DNA from: UKL13-2 sp038321965
Lineage (GTDB): Bacteria > Pseudomonadota > Gammaproteobacteria > Burkholderiales > Usitatibacteraceae
DNA length: 64,000 bases
NCBI GenBank assembly: GCA_038321965.1
Contig: JBBQFL010000012.1
Coordinates: 1-64,000, forward strand
Direction of reading: 5' to 3'
The notes under the pieces: model-generated
What the model saw: the letters and a program-made list of their open reading frames with translations, nothing else
Database searches by the model: none
What the model was told of the DNA's origin: nothing
Shown: piece after piece, positions 8,294-16,828 of the stretch
Layout: each line of letters begins with the position of its first letter
Numbering within the stretch: the first letter of the stretch is position 1
Translations under genes and position numbers: made by a program

Positions 8294-9979
8294 TCAGGAC
8301 CGTGCTGCGCGCGTCGCTGCGGGATCGATGTCTACCGCTGTGTATGCTTGCGGTCGGGTAATCGCCAGTGAAGCCATGATCAATGGAATCAGCCCGACAG
8401 CAACGATAACCAGCGCTGCCGTTGACGCCTCCGCGAGGCGCTCGTCCATCGCAAGATTGTAGGTTTGCACGGCCAGCGTATCAAAATTGAACGGGCGCAT
8501 AACAAGTGTTGCCGGCAGTTCCTTCATCACGTCCACAAACACCAACAGACCGGCTGTTATCAGGCTGGCTCGAAGCAGCGGCATGTGCACATCGCGCATC
8601 ACTTCAATGGGCTTGGCACCCAGGGAGCGCGCCGCATCATCCATGTTGAGGGTGATTTTGCTCAGCCCCGCTTCCACACTCTGCAAAGCAACTGCGAGAA
8701 AGCGAATCAGGTAGGCATAGATCAGCACCAGAAATCCGCCAGTGAGGATCAAGCCCGTCGTGAAGCCGAAAATGGCAGCGATGCTGTCGACCAGAAAATG
8801 GTCCAGTGCGATCAGCGGAATCAATACACCGACCGCAATGACAGTGCCCGGAATCGCGTAACCGAGGCCGACCAGCCGGTTCAGCCACGCCTGCGTACGC
8901 TGCCCCGACGATCGGGCTACATAGGCGAGTAGCAGTGCGGCGGAGATCGCGATAAGCGCGGTAATTGCCGCAACGCCAAAGCTATTTGCTGCCAATTTGA
9001 CAAACCGTGCACCGAACTGTACATCGCCTTCAGTCAGCGCCAACTTGAGAAGGATGAGGGCGGGTAGGGCGAAGCCGACCACGATTGGCAGCGCGCAAAG
9101 CAGCGTAGCAGACCAGCCCCTTGCGCCCGAAAGAACTGTACGCACATGGCGGCGACCGACAGTCTGGTGAAATCGCGCACGGCGTCGCGCCCAATGCTCC
9201 AACAACATAACCAGAATAACGAAGCCCATCAGAATCACCGCGACTTTGGCGGCAGCAATGCGGTCTCCTTGCGAGAACCAGGCGTTGAAAATGCCGGTGG
9301 TAAATGTCGGCACACCGAAATAGGAGACCGTTCCGTAATCAGCTAACGTCTCCATCAACGCTAGGGCTACACCGGCCACAATCGCCGGTCTGGCCAGCGG
9401 AAGCGAAATTCGCGTGAACACGCTAAAAGCGCTGAGCCCCATATTGCGCGCCGCTTCGTTAAGTGTCGTCGATTGCTCCAGAAAGGCGACGCGTGCGATG
9501 ACGTAAACGTATGGATACAAAGCAAACGTAAGCATTGCCACCGCGCCGCCGAGCGAGCGAATTTCGGGAAACCAGTAGTCCTGCTTTTGCCAGCCGAAGC
9601 TCTCGCGCAGAAATGTCTGCACCGGCCCGGCGAATTGCAGAACATCGGTATAGGTGTAGGCCAGCACATACGCCGGAATCGCCAAAGGCAGGATCAACGT
9701 CCATTCCAGCAGCCGCCTGCCTGGAAAGTCGTGGTTTGCAGTTAACCATGCTGTCAGTGTGCCGATGATCGCAACGCCGACCGCAACACCTGAGGCGAGC
9801 ATCAGGCTGTTGGCCGCCAAACCTGGCAAGACCGTGCTGCTCAAATGTGCCCACGTTCCCTGATCGACGACGAACACGCTGCTGAAAACACCGATCAAAG
9901 GCACCAACAGTAGCGCAGAAATAACCATTCCCAGAAGGCGCAAGCTGCGGGTCATTGGCGTTGGCATGGTGGCATTCAT
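8294..9979 (-). CDS. fbpB: Ferric iron ABC transporter permease (fused two-domain)
   Basis: A 561-residue inner-membrane permease made of two homologous halves, each with about six membrane segments, as in FbpB/SfuB. The cytoplasmic coupling (EAA) motifs are visible: EAARNMGLSAFSVFTRISLP near residue 177 in the first half and DAARSLGAKPIEVMRDVHMP near 445 in the second. The N-terminus MNATMPTPMTR offers three possible starts (codons 1, 5 and 9), none with a strong ribosome site. The gene converges on fbpA, 107 bases away, and its own promoter region carries a Fur box. Together with FbpA and FbpC it forms a complete importer. Confidence 0.88.
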   Translation of the reverse strand: MNATMPTPMTRSLRLLGMVISALLLVPLIGVFSSVFVVDQGTWAHLSSTVLPGLAANSLMLASGVAVGVAIIGTLTAWLTANHDFPGRRLLEWTLILPLAIPAYVLAYTYTDVLQFAGPVQTFLRESFGWQKQDYWFPEIRSLGGAVAMLTFALYPYVYVIARVAFLEQSTTLNEAARNMGLSAFSVFTRISLPLARPAIVAGVALALMETLADYGTVSYFGVPTFTTGIFNAWFSQGDRIAAAKVAVILMGFVILVMLLEHWARRRARFHQTVGRRHVRTVLSGARGWSATLLCALPIVVGFALPALILLKLALTEGDVQFGARFVKLAANSFGVAAITALIAISAALLLAYVARSSGQRTQAWLNRLVGLGYAIPGTVIAVGVLIPLIALDHFLVDSIAAIFGFTTGLILTGGFLVLIYAYLIRFLAVALQSVEAGLSKITLNMDDAARSLGAKPIEVMRDVHMPLLRASLITAGLLVFVDVMKELPATLVMRPFNFDTLAVQTYNLAMDERLAEASTAALVIVAVGLIPLIMASLAITRPQAYTAVDIDPAATRAARS

Positions 9980-10095
9980 CAGGAGGCTGCGACCGGAATG
10001 TCGATTGGGCTTTGTGAGGGCGTGCTACACGCTATAAGTGAATTGCCGTGTGCCGGAAAGACTCGCATGGGAGGCGGTGATTGCAACTGGTACAG

Positions 10096-10117
10096 ATTGT
10101 AACAAGAATCATTCTTG
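10096..10117 (-). promoter_or_regulatory. fbpB promoter with Fur box
   Basis: The perfect palindrome CAAGAATCATTCTTG at 10103-10117 matches the inner core of the Fur consensus (AGAAT-N-ATTCT). On the minus strand it is followed immediately by TACAAT (10096-10101), a good -10 hexamer. It lies about 120 bases upstream of fbpB. This placement gives the second transcription unit of the importer its own iron control. Confidence 0.7.
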
Positions 10118-10149
10118 ATAAGCGCCTACAGGGAACGCCTGATAAACGC

Positions 10150-10238
10150 CCGTTCACCCTAAGCCTGTCGAAGGATAATGATGCAGGGTATTGATTCCAT
10201 TAGGTGTGGCTCTGTTTCGACAAGCTCACAACAAACGA
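10150..10238. repeat. Inverted repeat of the CCTGTCGAAGG type
   Basis: The left arm 10150-10173 contains TAAGCCTGTCGAAGG. The right arm 10215-10238 begins TTTCGACAAGCTCACAAC. They are imperfect inverse copies of one another around a spacer of about 41 bases. I recognise the unit (TTCGACAAGCTCA / TGAGCCTGTCGAA) as a short palindromic repeat scattered through many proteobacterial genomes; only this pair is in the window. Confidence 0.6.
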
Positions 10239-10489
10239 ATTCGGGGTTTTGAGAAGTTCCCTACACTCTAGGAGCAAGCAAAGACGGGACTCTCAGGGCG
10301 TATACCTTCGAAGAGCACGCCATTGCTTGGTCCTGGACTGGTCAATTTTCAAATTCGCTGCCATGAGAGCGCAAAAAGAATTGCGTTGAATTCATAGTGT
10401 GGTTTAAGTACACTTACGCGTTTTTGTCGTTCCGGTGTTTCCTAGAACGTGCGCGTTACACCAATATTGTTGTCTTAGGAGAAATTAAG

Positions 10490-11206
10490 TTGGTTACAGC
10501 AAAAGCGAAGCCGAAAGCGAAGAGCGACGGCAAGAAAGCAAAAGTGGTGGCTAGCAAACTCAAGGCAAAGCCTGCGCCTAAGGTCGTCGCGAAGGCGAAA
10601 CCTGCCCCAAAGCCCGTCGCCAAGGCGAAAGTCAAATCCGCGCCGAAGCTGGTTGCAAAAGCGCCCGCTAAACCAGTGTCAAAGCCTGTCACCAAGTTGG
10701 CCGTTAAATCGGTAGAGAAAGCGATGCAACCCGCCGTGCCTAAAACACAGACAAAACCAGCGCCAAAGACTTCATTGAAAATCGAAACGCGCATTGCAGG
10801 CGTTCTCACTGAAGCAGAATTGATGAAACAGCCGAAATCCGAGTACATGTCGTTTGCGCAACGTAGTTTCTTCAAGCGCCGTCTACTCGATCTGCAGACG
10901 CAAATGCGCGACAACGCAGACGCAACTACCGAACATCTGCGTGAATTGGCCGTTGCCCCGGATCCCGCCGACCGAGCAACGCAGGAAGAAGAACATGCTC
11001 TCGAACTTCGTACGCGGGATCGCGAACGCAAGCTGCTGAAGAAAATCGAATCGGCACTGCTACGCATCGAAGACGGCAGCTATGGCTATTGCGAGGAGAC
11101 AGGTGACCCGATTGGTGTGCCTCGCTTGCTGGCGCGGCCAACGGCGACCTTGACAATCGAGGCGCAGGAACGTCGCGAATTAAAGCAGAAGATGTACGGC
11201 GAGTAA
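10490..11206 (+). CDS. dksA: DksA with long Lys/Ala/Pro-rich N-terminal tail
   Basis: A 238-residue RNA-polymerase-binding factor; E. coli DksA has 151. I start at the TTG at 10490, which has AGGAG at 10476-10480; an ATG 31 codons upstream gives an implausible N-terminus. Residues 1 to about 105 are low-complexity AKPAPK/VAKAK-type repeats, very basic. The DksA body follows: SEYMSFAQRSFFKRRL, the coiled-coil tip with the D-x-x-D-x-A motif (DPADRA), then YGYCEETGDPIG and RPTATLTIEAQERRE. Only one of the four zinc-finger cysteines remains, as is usual in DksA of alpha- and betaproteobacteria. It should act with ppGpp in the stringent response. A strong terminator follows. Confidence 0.88.
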   Translation: MVTAKAKPKAKSDGKKAKVVASKLKAKPAPKVVAKAKPAPKPVAKAKVKSAPKLVAKAPAKPVSKPVTKLAVKSVEKAMQPAVPKTQTKPAPKTSLKIETRIAGVLTEAELMKQPKSEYMSFAQRSFFKRRLLDLQTQMRDNADATTEHLRELAVAPDPADRATQEEEHALELRTRDRERKLLKKIESALLRIEDGSYGYCEETGDPIGVPRLLARPTATLTIEAQERRELKQKMYGE

Positions 11207-11233
11207 GTGCGGCAGCAATTACATTTCCGCTAC

Positions 11234-11265
11234 GCTAAAACGGCCACGCAAGTGGCCGTTTTAGC
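11234..11265. terminator. Bidirectional intrinsic terminator
   Basis: A perfect 14-bp stem, GCTAAAACGGCCAC pairing with its inverse, around a GCAA loop, with T-rich and A-rich flanks. It sits between the convergent dksA and NlpC/P60 genes and can serve both. Confidence 0.88.
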
Positions 11266-11280
11266 TTGATGTCGCAGGCC

Positions 11281-11838
11281 TCAGTCGTCGTTGACCAAAC
11301 GACGTGCGCCGTTGAACCGGCGCTTCCAGTAACTATCGTACATGTCGACGATTTCCACACTCTTGCCGCGCGACGGGGCGTGCACAAATCGGCCTTCCCC
11401 GAGGTAAATGCCGACGTGCGAAAAGGTGCGGTGCAGCGTATTGTAGAAAACCAGATCTCCAGGTCTGAGATCGTCGTTGTCGACCTTTGTGCCCAGCCGG
11501 CCCATTGCATATGAGCTGCGCGGTAGCTTGATCGCCAGCGATGCTTCAAAAACATGGCTTACAAATCCCGAACAATCAAATCCTGTTTGCGCCGAGTTGC
11601 CACCAAATTTGTATTTCACACCGATCAACGAAATTGCGCGCAGCAGCAGTTCCTGTAGCTTTACGGGCAGCGGATTCACTGCATCGGTTTCCGTCGCCAC
11701 CTTTTCCACTGTCGGCAGATGCGGGCCGACGAATTCGTCTGTTTGCCCGAGCAATGTGGGATCGGCCGCTGCCGTCGAGCCTGCGGCAAATACGAAACAC
11801 ATGGCAGTCAGCGATGCGCGTATTGAGGAGCTGTTCAT
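11281..11838 (-). CDS. Secreted NlpC/P60 peptidoglycan endopeptidase
   Basis: A 185-residue exported cell-wall hydrolase. A signal peptide ends near residue 25 (GSTAAADP). The NlpC/P60 domain occupies about 60-180. The catalytic set is visible: C89 in FDCSGFVSHVF, H141 in SHVGIYLG and H153 in FVHAPSRG, with PGDLVFYNT between. Such enzymes cut gamma-D-glutamyl-meso-diaminopimelate bonds in peptide stems. The overall form is like Spr/MepS but with no lipobox. It is a single gene transcribed toward the dksA terminator. Substrate details are inference from the family. Confidence 0.88.
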   Translation of the reverse strand: MNSSSIRASLTAMCFVFAAGSTAAADPTLLGQTDEFVGPHLPTVEKVATETDAVNPLPVKLQELLLRAISLIGVKYKFGGNSAQTGFDCSGFVSHVFEASLAIKLPRSSYAMGRLGTKVDNDDLRPGDLVFYNTLHRTFSHVGIYLGEGRFVHAPSRGKSVEIVDMYDSYWKRRFNGARRLVNDD

Positions 11839-11981
11839 GCGATTGATGATACCGCTTGCCGGATATTTGAGCAGGTCACGTCAGTGGCAACCTGATTTCC
11901 ACGTCGGGCATATAATCAATGGACAAGGTCCAACCGTCGCGAATCAAGAACGGTGAAGGCGACTAGCTCTTTTGGGAGTAG

Positions 11982-13799
11982 ATGGTTTTGGATCGCTCGG
12001 AGGCGAAAGCAGAACGCCGTGATGCTCACGCGGCGCTATTTCGGGACATCCTCGAACGTAGAGCCTTGTCGTGTGTGTTTCAACCAATCCTCGAATTTCA
12101 TGGCCACCGAATTTTTGGTTATGAGGCGCTGATTCGTGGTCCCAAGGGCTCTCTTTTCCAGAGTCCGATTGATCTGTTTGACGCGGCGAATGATTCAGAG
12201 ACGCTGGTGCTACTTTCGTCCATCTGTGTCAACAAGGCGATGAGCGAATTTGCCGCACGACGTTTGCCGGGCAAACTCTTTCTTAACATATCGCCCGACG
12301 TCGTTTCCGCGCCGGGATTTGATCCTGAGCGCGGCCGGAAATTTCTCGACTCCATACAGTTGAAGCCGGATCAGGTTGTCATCGAACTCACTGAGCAACG
12401 CCCCACCTTCAACTTCGAACGTATCCATGAATCGCTACTGCTATATCGGTCTATGGGATTCGAAGTCGCCATCGATGATCTGGGCGAGGGATTTTCCAGT
12501 TTGCGGCTATGGTCCGAACTGAAGCCCGAGTATGTCAAAGCGGATAAACACTTCGTGACGGGCATTGCCGATGATCACATCAAGGCGCAGTTCCTAAAGG
12601 CAATCGTACAAATCGCCGATAGTTGTGGCAGCCGGATTATTGCAGAAGGTATCGAATCTGAAGCCGATTTCCGGCTGGCACGCGAACTTGGGGTTGCATT
12701 CGGCCAAGGCTATTTCATCGGGAGACCGCTTGAAAAACCCGCCACGTCATTGAGCGATGAAATCGTCACTCTCCTCAATGACGTTCGCGTACCGGTGCCA
12801 CCTACAGTCAAATATCAGGAGGGCACGCTGGTGACGGCAGCACAGTTTGCGCGAGCCGCGTCAGCCGTTGCGCCGGAGACATCTGTTCGCGATGTCATCA
12901 CCGAGTTCGCTAATTCGGCGACCCGCTATGTGCTGCCCGTAGTTGAGCGCGGCAAGCCTGTCGGCCTCATTGGCCGACGCCATGTGCGATTCATCAAGAC
13001 CATCGACGACACAGAGTCGGCAGCATTCGACCAGCAGGCGCGGGAAATCATGAACGTTGCGCCACTCATGATTGACAAGTCCGTGCCGCTGGCAGAAATC
13101 GCGGCCGTACTTTCAAACGCTACGCCTCAACACCTCGCGGATGGTTTTATTGTGGTCGACGACGGCCGCTACGTTGGTATGGGTTCCGTCAACGATATTT
13201 TGCGGGTGATGAGCAAAACACAGTTGACGGCTGCGCGCTACACCAACCCGCTCACGTTGCTGCCCGGTCCCGTACCGACAAACCAGCATATTGCGCAGTT
13301 GTTAACGGCAGAAGTGGCGTTTACGGTGTGCGTCGCTGAGCTTGATCCGATGAAGGGTTTCAATGATGCCCTTGGTTTTCAGAAAGGTGACGACCTGATC
13401 AGGTTATGTGGACAGGCGTTACGTGCCGCGCTCGACTCACGCGTCGATTTTGTCGGGCAGATCAATGGAAATCGCTTCGTGCTGCTCTTGCAAAGTGGCG
13501 ATTGGCGCGACCGGCTGGACAGGGCACTGGCCGACTTCCAGCGCCAGCTGGAGATCCGCATGCCCTGTGAGACACTGGTCGACGGCGGATTTATCTGGGA
13601 GGGTAAACGCGGACGGAGTGAGCATCGGCCGGCACCCAGACTCGCCATCGGCGCAGCGGTGATTACGTCTGCGCAATGCGAATCCAGGCACGACGTCATG
13701 GCCAGCGCCCGGCGGGCTACCGACATTGCCAAGAGCCGAATCGGCAGCAATATTTACGTTGATGCCGCCGAGTTTGACGCGGGAAGCATCGGCACCTAA
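11982..13799 (+). CDS. Cyclic-di-GMP protein: EAL - CBS pair - degenerate GGDEF
   Basis: A 605-residue cytoplasmic signalling protein. The EAL phosphodiesterase domain (about 24-265) keeps the expected catalytic set: YEALIRGP, LNISPD, ELTE, AIDDLGEGFSSL, YVKADK, IAEGIES and FGQGYFIGRP. The usual DDFG is DDLG, a mild change. A tandem CBS region follows (about 295-410; RYVLPVVERGKPVGLIGR, GFIVVDDGRYVGMGSVNDI). The C-terminal GGDEF fold (about 430-600; NPLTLLPGPVPTN, LGFQKGDD) has INGNRF where GGDEF should be, so it is probably not a cyclase and may bind GTP as a regulator. GGGAG precedes the ATG. Its stop overlaps that of the convergent methyltransferase gene. Confidence 0.88.
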   Translation: MVLDRSEAKAERRDAHAALFRDILERRALSCVFQPILEFHGHRIFGYEALIRGPKGSLFQSPIDLFDAANDSETLVLLSSICVNKAMSEFAARRLPGKLFLNISPDVVSAPGFDPERGRKFLDSIQLKPDQVVIELTEQRPTFNFERIHESLLLYRSMGFEVAIDDLGEGFSSLRLWSELKPEYVKADKHFVTGIADDHIKAQFLKAIVQIADSCGSRIIAEGIESEADFRLARELGVAFGQGYFIGRPLEKPATSLSDEIVTLLNDVRVPVPPTVKYQEGTLVTAAQFARAASAVAPETSVRDVITEFANSATRYVLPVVERGKPVGLIGRRHVRFIKTIDDTESAAFDQQAREIMNVAPLMIDKSVPLAEIAAVLSNATPQHLADGFIVVDDGRYVGMGSVNDILRVMSKTQLTAARYTNPLTLLPGPVPTNQHIAQLLTAEVAFTVCVAELDPMKGFNDALGFQKGDDLIRLCGQALRAALDSRVDFVGQINGNRFVLLLQSGDWRDRLDRALADFQRQLEIRMPCETLVDGGFIWEGKRGRSEHRPAPRLAIGAAVITSAQCESRHDVMASARRATDIAKSRIGSNIYVDAAEFDAGSIGT

Positions 13800-14431
13800 G
13801 TTCCTGCGCGACGGCGCCAAACCTGCCATTTTTCCTTACCGGAAAACAAGCTGATGGAGTCGATAGGCATGCTTGTTTCGATGAGTTCAAAGGCCGGACA
13901 GAGCAATTCCGATAGCGCATCTGGTGAAATGCCAAACGGCGGGCCCTTTTCGTCTGTGGCGAAAAAGAAAAATCCGATCAATAGTCCGGCCTCCGGAATA
14001 ATCTCAGTGACGCGCCTCGCCCACTGTGCCCAGAGCTGGCGCGGTAACGCGCATAGAAACGCCCGCTCATAAATGGCATCAAAACGCTGATGCCGCAGCG
14101 GCTCGCCAAAAAAATCCATTTCGTACACTCGATCTGCCAATGCACCCAGTAACTGTTTCGCGTGAGCCACGGCAGCAGGAGAGAAGTCGATGGCAGTCAC
14201 GTCCCAACCACGTTCAGCCAGGAAACGTACTTCATGCGCCGAGCCACAGCCGGGAATGAGCGTCCGTTTGGGGGCAGGATTCTGCTTGACGTAATTTGCC
14301 AGCGATTGAGGCACGCCGCCCTGATCCCACGGCGTATAGGACGCATCGAATCGCACATCCCAGAATGCCGGTGTGGCGGGATCGTGTCGCGGAAATGAGG
14401 GCGTAGCGGTCGTCGAATCAGGTTCAGGCAT
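13796..14431 (-). CDS. TPMT-family SAM-dependent methyltransferase
   Basis: A 211-residue methyltransferase of the thiopurine S-methyltransferase family. FWDVRFDASYTPWDQGGVP at about 24-42 is a family signature. The SAM-binding motif LIPGCGSAHEVRFLAERG is at about 59-76 and is followed by DVTAIDFSPAAV. Bacterial relatives methylate thiols, selenium/tellurium oxyanions or small heterocycles; the substrate here is unknown. I start at MPEPDSTT because it gives the family's usual length; a longer frame exists upstream to 14614 but would overlap the next gene's start region. The two stop codons of this gene (TAG) and the EAL gene (TAA) overlap tail to tail. Confidence 0.82.
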   Translation of the reverse strand: MPEPDSTTATPSFPRHDPATPAFWDVRFDASYTPWDQGGVPQSLANYVKQNPAPKRTLIPGCGSAHEVRFLAERGWDVTAIDFSPAAVAHAKQLLGALADRVYEMDFFGEPLRHQRFDAIYERAFLCALPRQLWAQWARRVTEIIPEAGLLIGFFFFATDEKGPPFGISPDALSELLCPAFELIETSMPIDSISLFSGKEKWQVWRRRAGT

Positions 14432-14546
14432 TCCTTGATTATAGGCAATTCGTCTCGATTTTATGTGTGTTCGTCGGCGCAGTTTTGACTTCTCCACCCT
14501 GCCCCGGTAAGGTGCGGCCTTCCTGATGCTTGAGTGAAAAGCGCCC

Positions 14547-16082
14547 ATGAAACGCAATCGAATGCTCTTTGGCCTCGCCATATGTTCCGGTGTTATCTCC
14601 GCGTGCGGCGACAACGTGGAGCCGGTGTCTGCGCCGCTGCTGCAACTTCAGCCGTGCCGGGTGGTGAATGTTGATAACGAAGTCAAATGTGCGACTTTCG
14701 AAGTCTTCGAAAACCGTACCACGCGCCAAGGCAGGAAGATTGCTCTCAATATCGTCGTGCTACCGGCCATTGCGCGTAACAAAGAGCCTGATCCGGTGTT
14801 CTTTTTCGCCGGGGGCCCCGGGCAGGGGGCGGCCGGGCTGGCGCGCGAAGCGCTGGCCATTGTCGGCGGCCTGAACAACAAGCGCGATCTGGTATTGATC
14901 GACCAGCGCGGCACCGGAAAATCAAATGGACTGTACTGCAAGATTCCCGACGCGGCATCGCCAGAAATGTCCGATCCGACCAAACGGGACGCATCTAACC
15001 GCAAGGCGATTGAAACATGCCGTGATGAGCTCGCAAAGAAAGCCGATCTAGGTCTATATACGACCACCGTGGCAATGGCTGATATCGACGATATACGCGA
15101 CGCGCTTGGGTACCAGACCATCAACCTGTGGGGCGGCTCGTATGGCACGCGGGCGGCGATGGAATATTTGCGCCGTTATGAAAGTCGCGTGCGCAGCGTC
15201 GTCCTGGACGGTGTAGCGCCACCATCATTGGCATTGCCGGAGAGCTTTTCGCGCGACGCGGCCGCGGTGCTCGACAAGATGATTGCCGCTTGTGCCATGG
15301 AGAGTCAGTGCGCCAAGCGGCATGCCGACCTGAAAGTGATGCTTGACGATCTACTGACGCAGCTTTCAAAGGCGCCCCGCAGCGTTAGCGTGGCCGATCC
15401 GCTAACCGGATTGAAGCGCGACATCACTGTCACCCGCGAGATGTTGCTCACGTCCGTTTTCCCGGCATTATATGTGCCGGAAATGGTGACGATGCTTCCA
15501 GTGGCACTCGCCAGGGCGAAGCAAGGCGACTATGCGTCCTTGTTGACCATGGGCGGCGTGTTTGGCGATTTTGCTGAGCAAAAACTGGCTAGAGGCATGC
15601 AGCTTTCGGTCGTATGTACCGAAGACGTACCAAGAGTAAAGCGCGGGCAGTCAGATTCGCAGATGCAGCCGCCACCCTTCGGCCCACTGTTTGTGGACGA
15701 ATTTTCAAAGGCGTGCGAGCTTTGGCCTAAAGGCGCGATGCCTGCGGACTTTGTCGAGCCCGTGAAATCCGCGAAGCCAGTGCTGATTCTTTCTGGCGGT
15801 CTCGATCCGGTCACGCCGCCGCTTTACGGCGACGAAGTGAAGCGCGATTTCAGCAATTCCTTGCACGCGATCGCACCGAATATCGGACACGGCGTCAGCC
15901 ACCATGGCTGCGGCCCCAAGCTAATCAAGAAATTCATCGAAACGGCTTCAGTCGCTGACCTGGATGCCAAATGCCTTGAACGCATGCCCCGCCCACTCTT
16001 CTTTGAGCCATTGCGCGAGCGCGCTAAGAACAAAATTGGCAACGCGCAAGACTCTGCGCCATTGGTTGAGGCAAAAAAATGA
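14547..16082 (+). CDS. Lipoprotein alpha/beta hydrolase (TAP-like peptidase)
   Basis: A 511-residue alpha/beta hydrolase anchored as a lipoprotein: lipobox VISAC with acyl cysteine C20. The oxyanion stretch FFFAGGPGQGA (86-96), the DQRGTGKS motif (119-126) and the nucleophile elbow GGSYGTR (S198) match the prolyl aminopeptidase/tripeptidyl aminopeptidase (TAP) family. The C-terminal TAP segment has LILSGGLDPVTPP with the acid and GHGVSHHGC with the histidine. It is probably a periplasmic peptidase or esterase. Its stop overlaps the start of the ABC ATPase gene by 4 bases, so hydrolase and exporter genes form one operon, a pairing also seen in other proteobacteria. Confidence 0.82.
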   Translation: MKRNRMLFGLAICSGVISACGDNVEPVSAPLLQLQPCRVVNVDNEVKCATFEVFENRTTRQGRKIALNIVVLPAIARNKEPDPVFFFAGGPGQGAAGLAREALAIVGGLNNKRDLVLIDQRGTGKSNGLYCKIPDAASPEMSDPTKRDASNRKAIETCRDELAKKADLGLYTTTVAMADIDDIRDALGYQTINLWGGSYGTRAAMEYLRRYESRVRSVVLDGVAPPSLALPESFSRDAAAVLDKMIAACAMESQCAKRHADLKVMLDDLLTQLSKAPRSVSVADPLTGLKRDITVTREMLLTSVFPALYVPEMVTMLPVALARAKQGDYASLLTMGGVFGDFAEQKLARGMQLSVVCTEDVPRVKRGQSDSQMQPPPFGPLFVDEFSKACELWPKGAMPADFVEPVKSAKPVLILSGGLDPVTPPLYGDEVKRDFSNSLHAIAPNIGHGVSHHGCGPKLIKKFIETASVADLDAKCLERMPRPLFFEPLRERAKNKIGNAQDSAPLVEAKK

Positions 16083-16828
16083 TCAGCGTAGAGAACTTGA
16101 AGAAGCAGTTCGGCAATGTCCAGGCCGTCAACGGCGTGACCTTTATTGCCAGAAACGGTGCGATCACCGGCCTGCTAGGACCAAATGGCGCCGGAAAAAC
16201 GACGACGATTCGTATGGTCGGCTCGCTGATTTCCATCGATTCGGGATTTGCAAAGATTGATGGTATTGATGTCGCGAGTGATACCGACGGTGCCCGGCGT
16301 GCCTGCGGCCTGCTAACCGATTCTCGCGGCGTTTACACGCGAATGACGGCGCGGGAAAACATTCGCTACTACGCCGAGCTGCGTGGTGTGGAAGCGGCGC
16401 GGTCAGAGAAGACGCTTGCCCGCTTTGTCGAGTGGCTAGATATGAAAGAAATTCTTGATCGCCGCACAGAGGGGTTTTCGCAGGGCGAGCGTATGAAAGT
16501 CGCCATTGTTCGCGCCTTGATTCATGAGCCGACCAACGTCATTCTTGACGAGCCCACCAACGGGCTGGACGTGATGAGTACGCGCGCTTTGCGCGAATTG
16601 ATCAAACGCCTGAAGTCGGACGGGCAGACAGTCATGTTCTCCAGTCATGTCATGCAGGAAGTTGCCGCACTTTGCGACGAGATCATCATCATTTCGCATG
16701 GCCGCGTGACAGCGCAGGGAACGACGGCGCAGTTGCTGGAAATGAGCGGCAAAGACAATCTGGAAGACGCCTTCGTCGCACTGAGTGATGTGCCCGGCGC
16801 GCCACACACACGCAAAGAGGCCGCATGA
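16079..16828 (+). CDS. NatA-like ABC exporter ATPase
   Basis: A 249-residue ABC ATPase of the NatA/CcmA type. Walker A LLGPNGAGKTTTIRM is at 34-48, the signature FSQGERMKVA near 138, Walker B VILDEPTNGLD near 154, and the H-switch in FSSHVMQEV. It overlaps the upstream hydrolase gene (ATGA) and the downstream permease gene (ATGATG, 4 bases), showing a tightly coupled three-gene operon. With the permease it should form an ABC-2 exporter of the sodium-efflux NatAB type, although the exported compound cannot be told from sequence. Confidence 0.85.
   Translation: MISVENLKKQFGNVQAVNGVTFIARNGAITGLLGPNGAGKTTTIRMVGSLISIDSGFAKIDGIDVASDTDGARRACGLLTDSRGVYTRMTARENIRYYAELRGVEAARSEKTLARFVEWLDMKEILDRRTEGFSQGERMKVAIVRALIHEPTNVILDEPTNGLDVMSTRALRELIKRLKSDGQTVMFSSHVMQEVAALCDEIIIISHGRVTAQGTTAQLLEMSGKDNLEDAFVALSDVPGAPHTRKEAA

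Larger units (their letters stand above)
9980..10489. other. 510-bp intergenic region between fbpB and dksA
   Basis: Holds the fbpB promoter and Fur box (10096-10117), an inverted repeat (10150-10238) and the untranslated leader of dksA. A 61-codon open frame at 10204-10389 overlaps the inverted repeat and has no recognisable product; I do not call it a gene. Confidence 0.6.

Noticed and set aside
10204..10389. 61-codon open frame upstream of dksA
   Set aside because: It runs through the right arm of an inverted repeat, has no ribosome site and no recognisable product.
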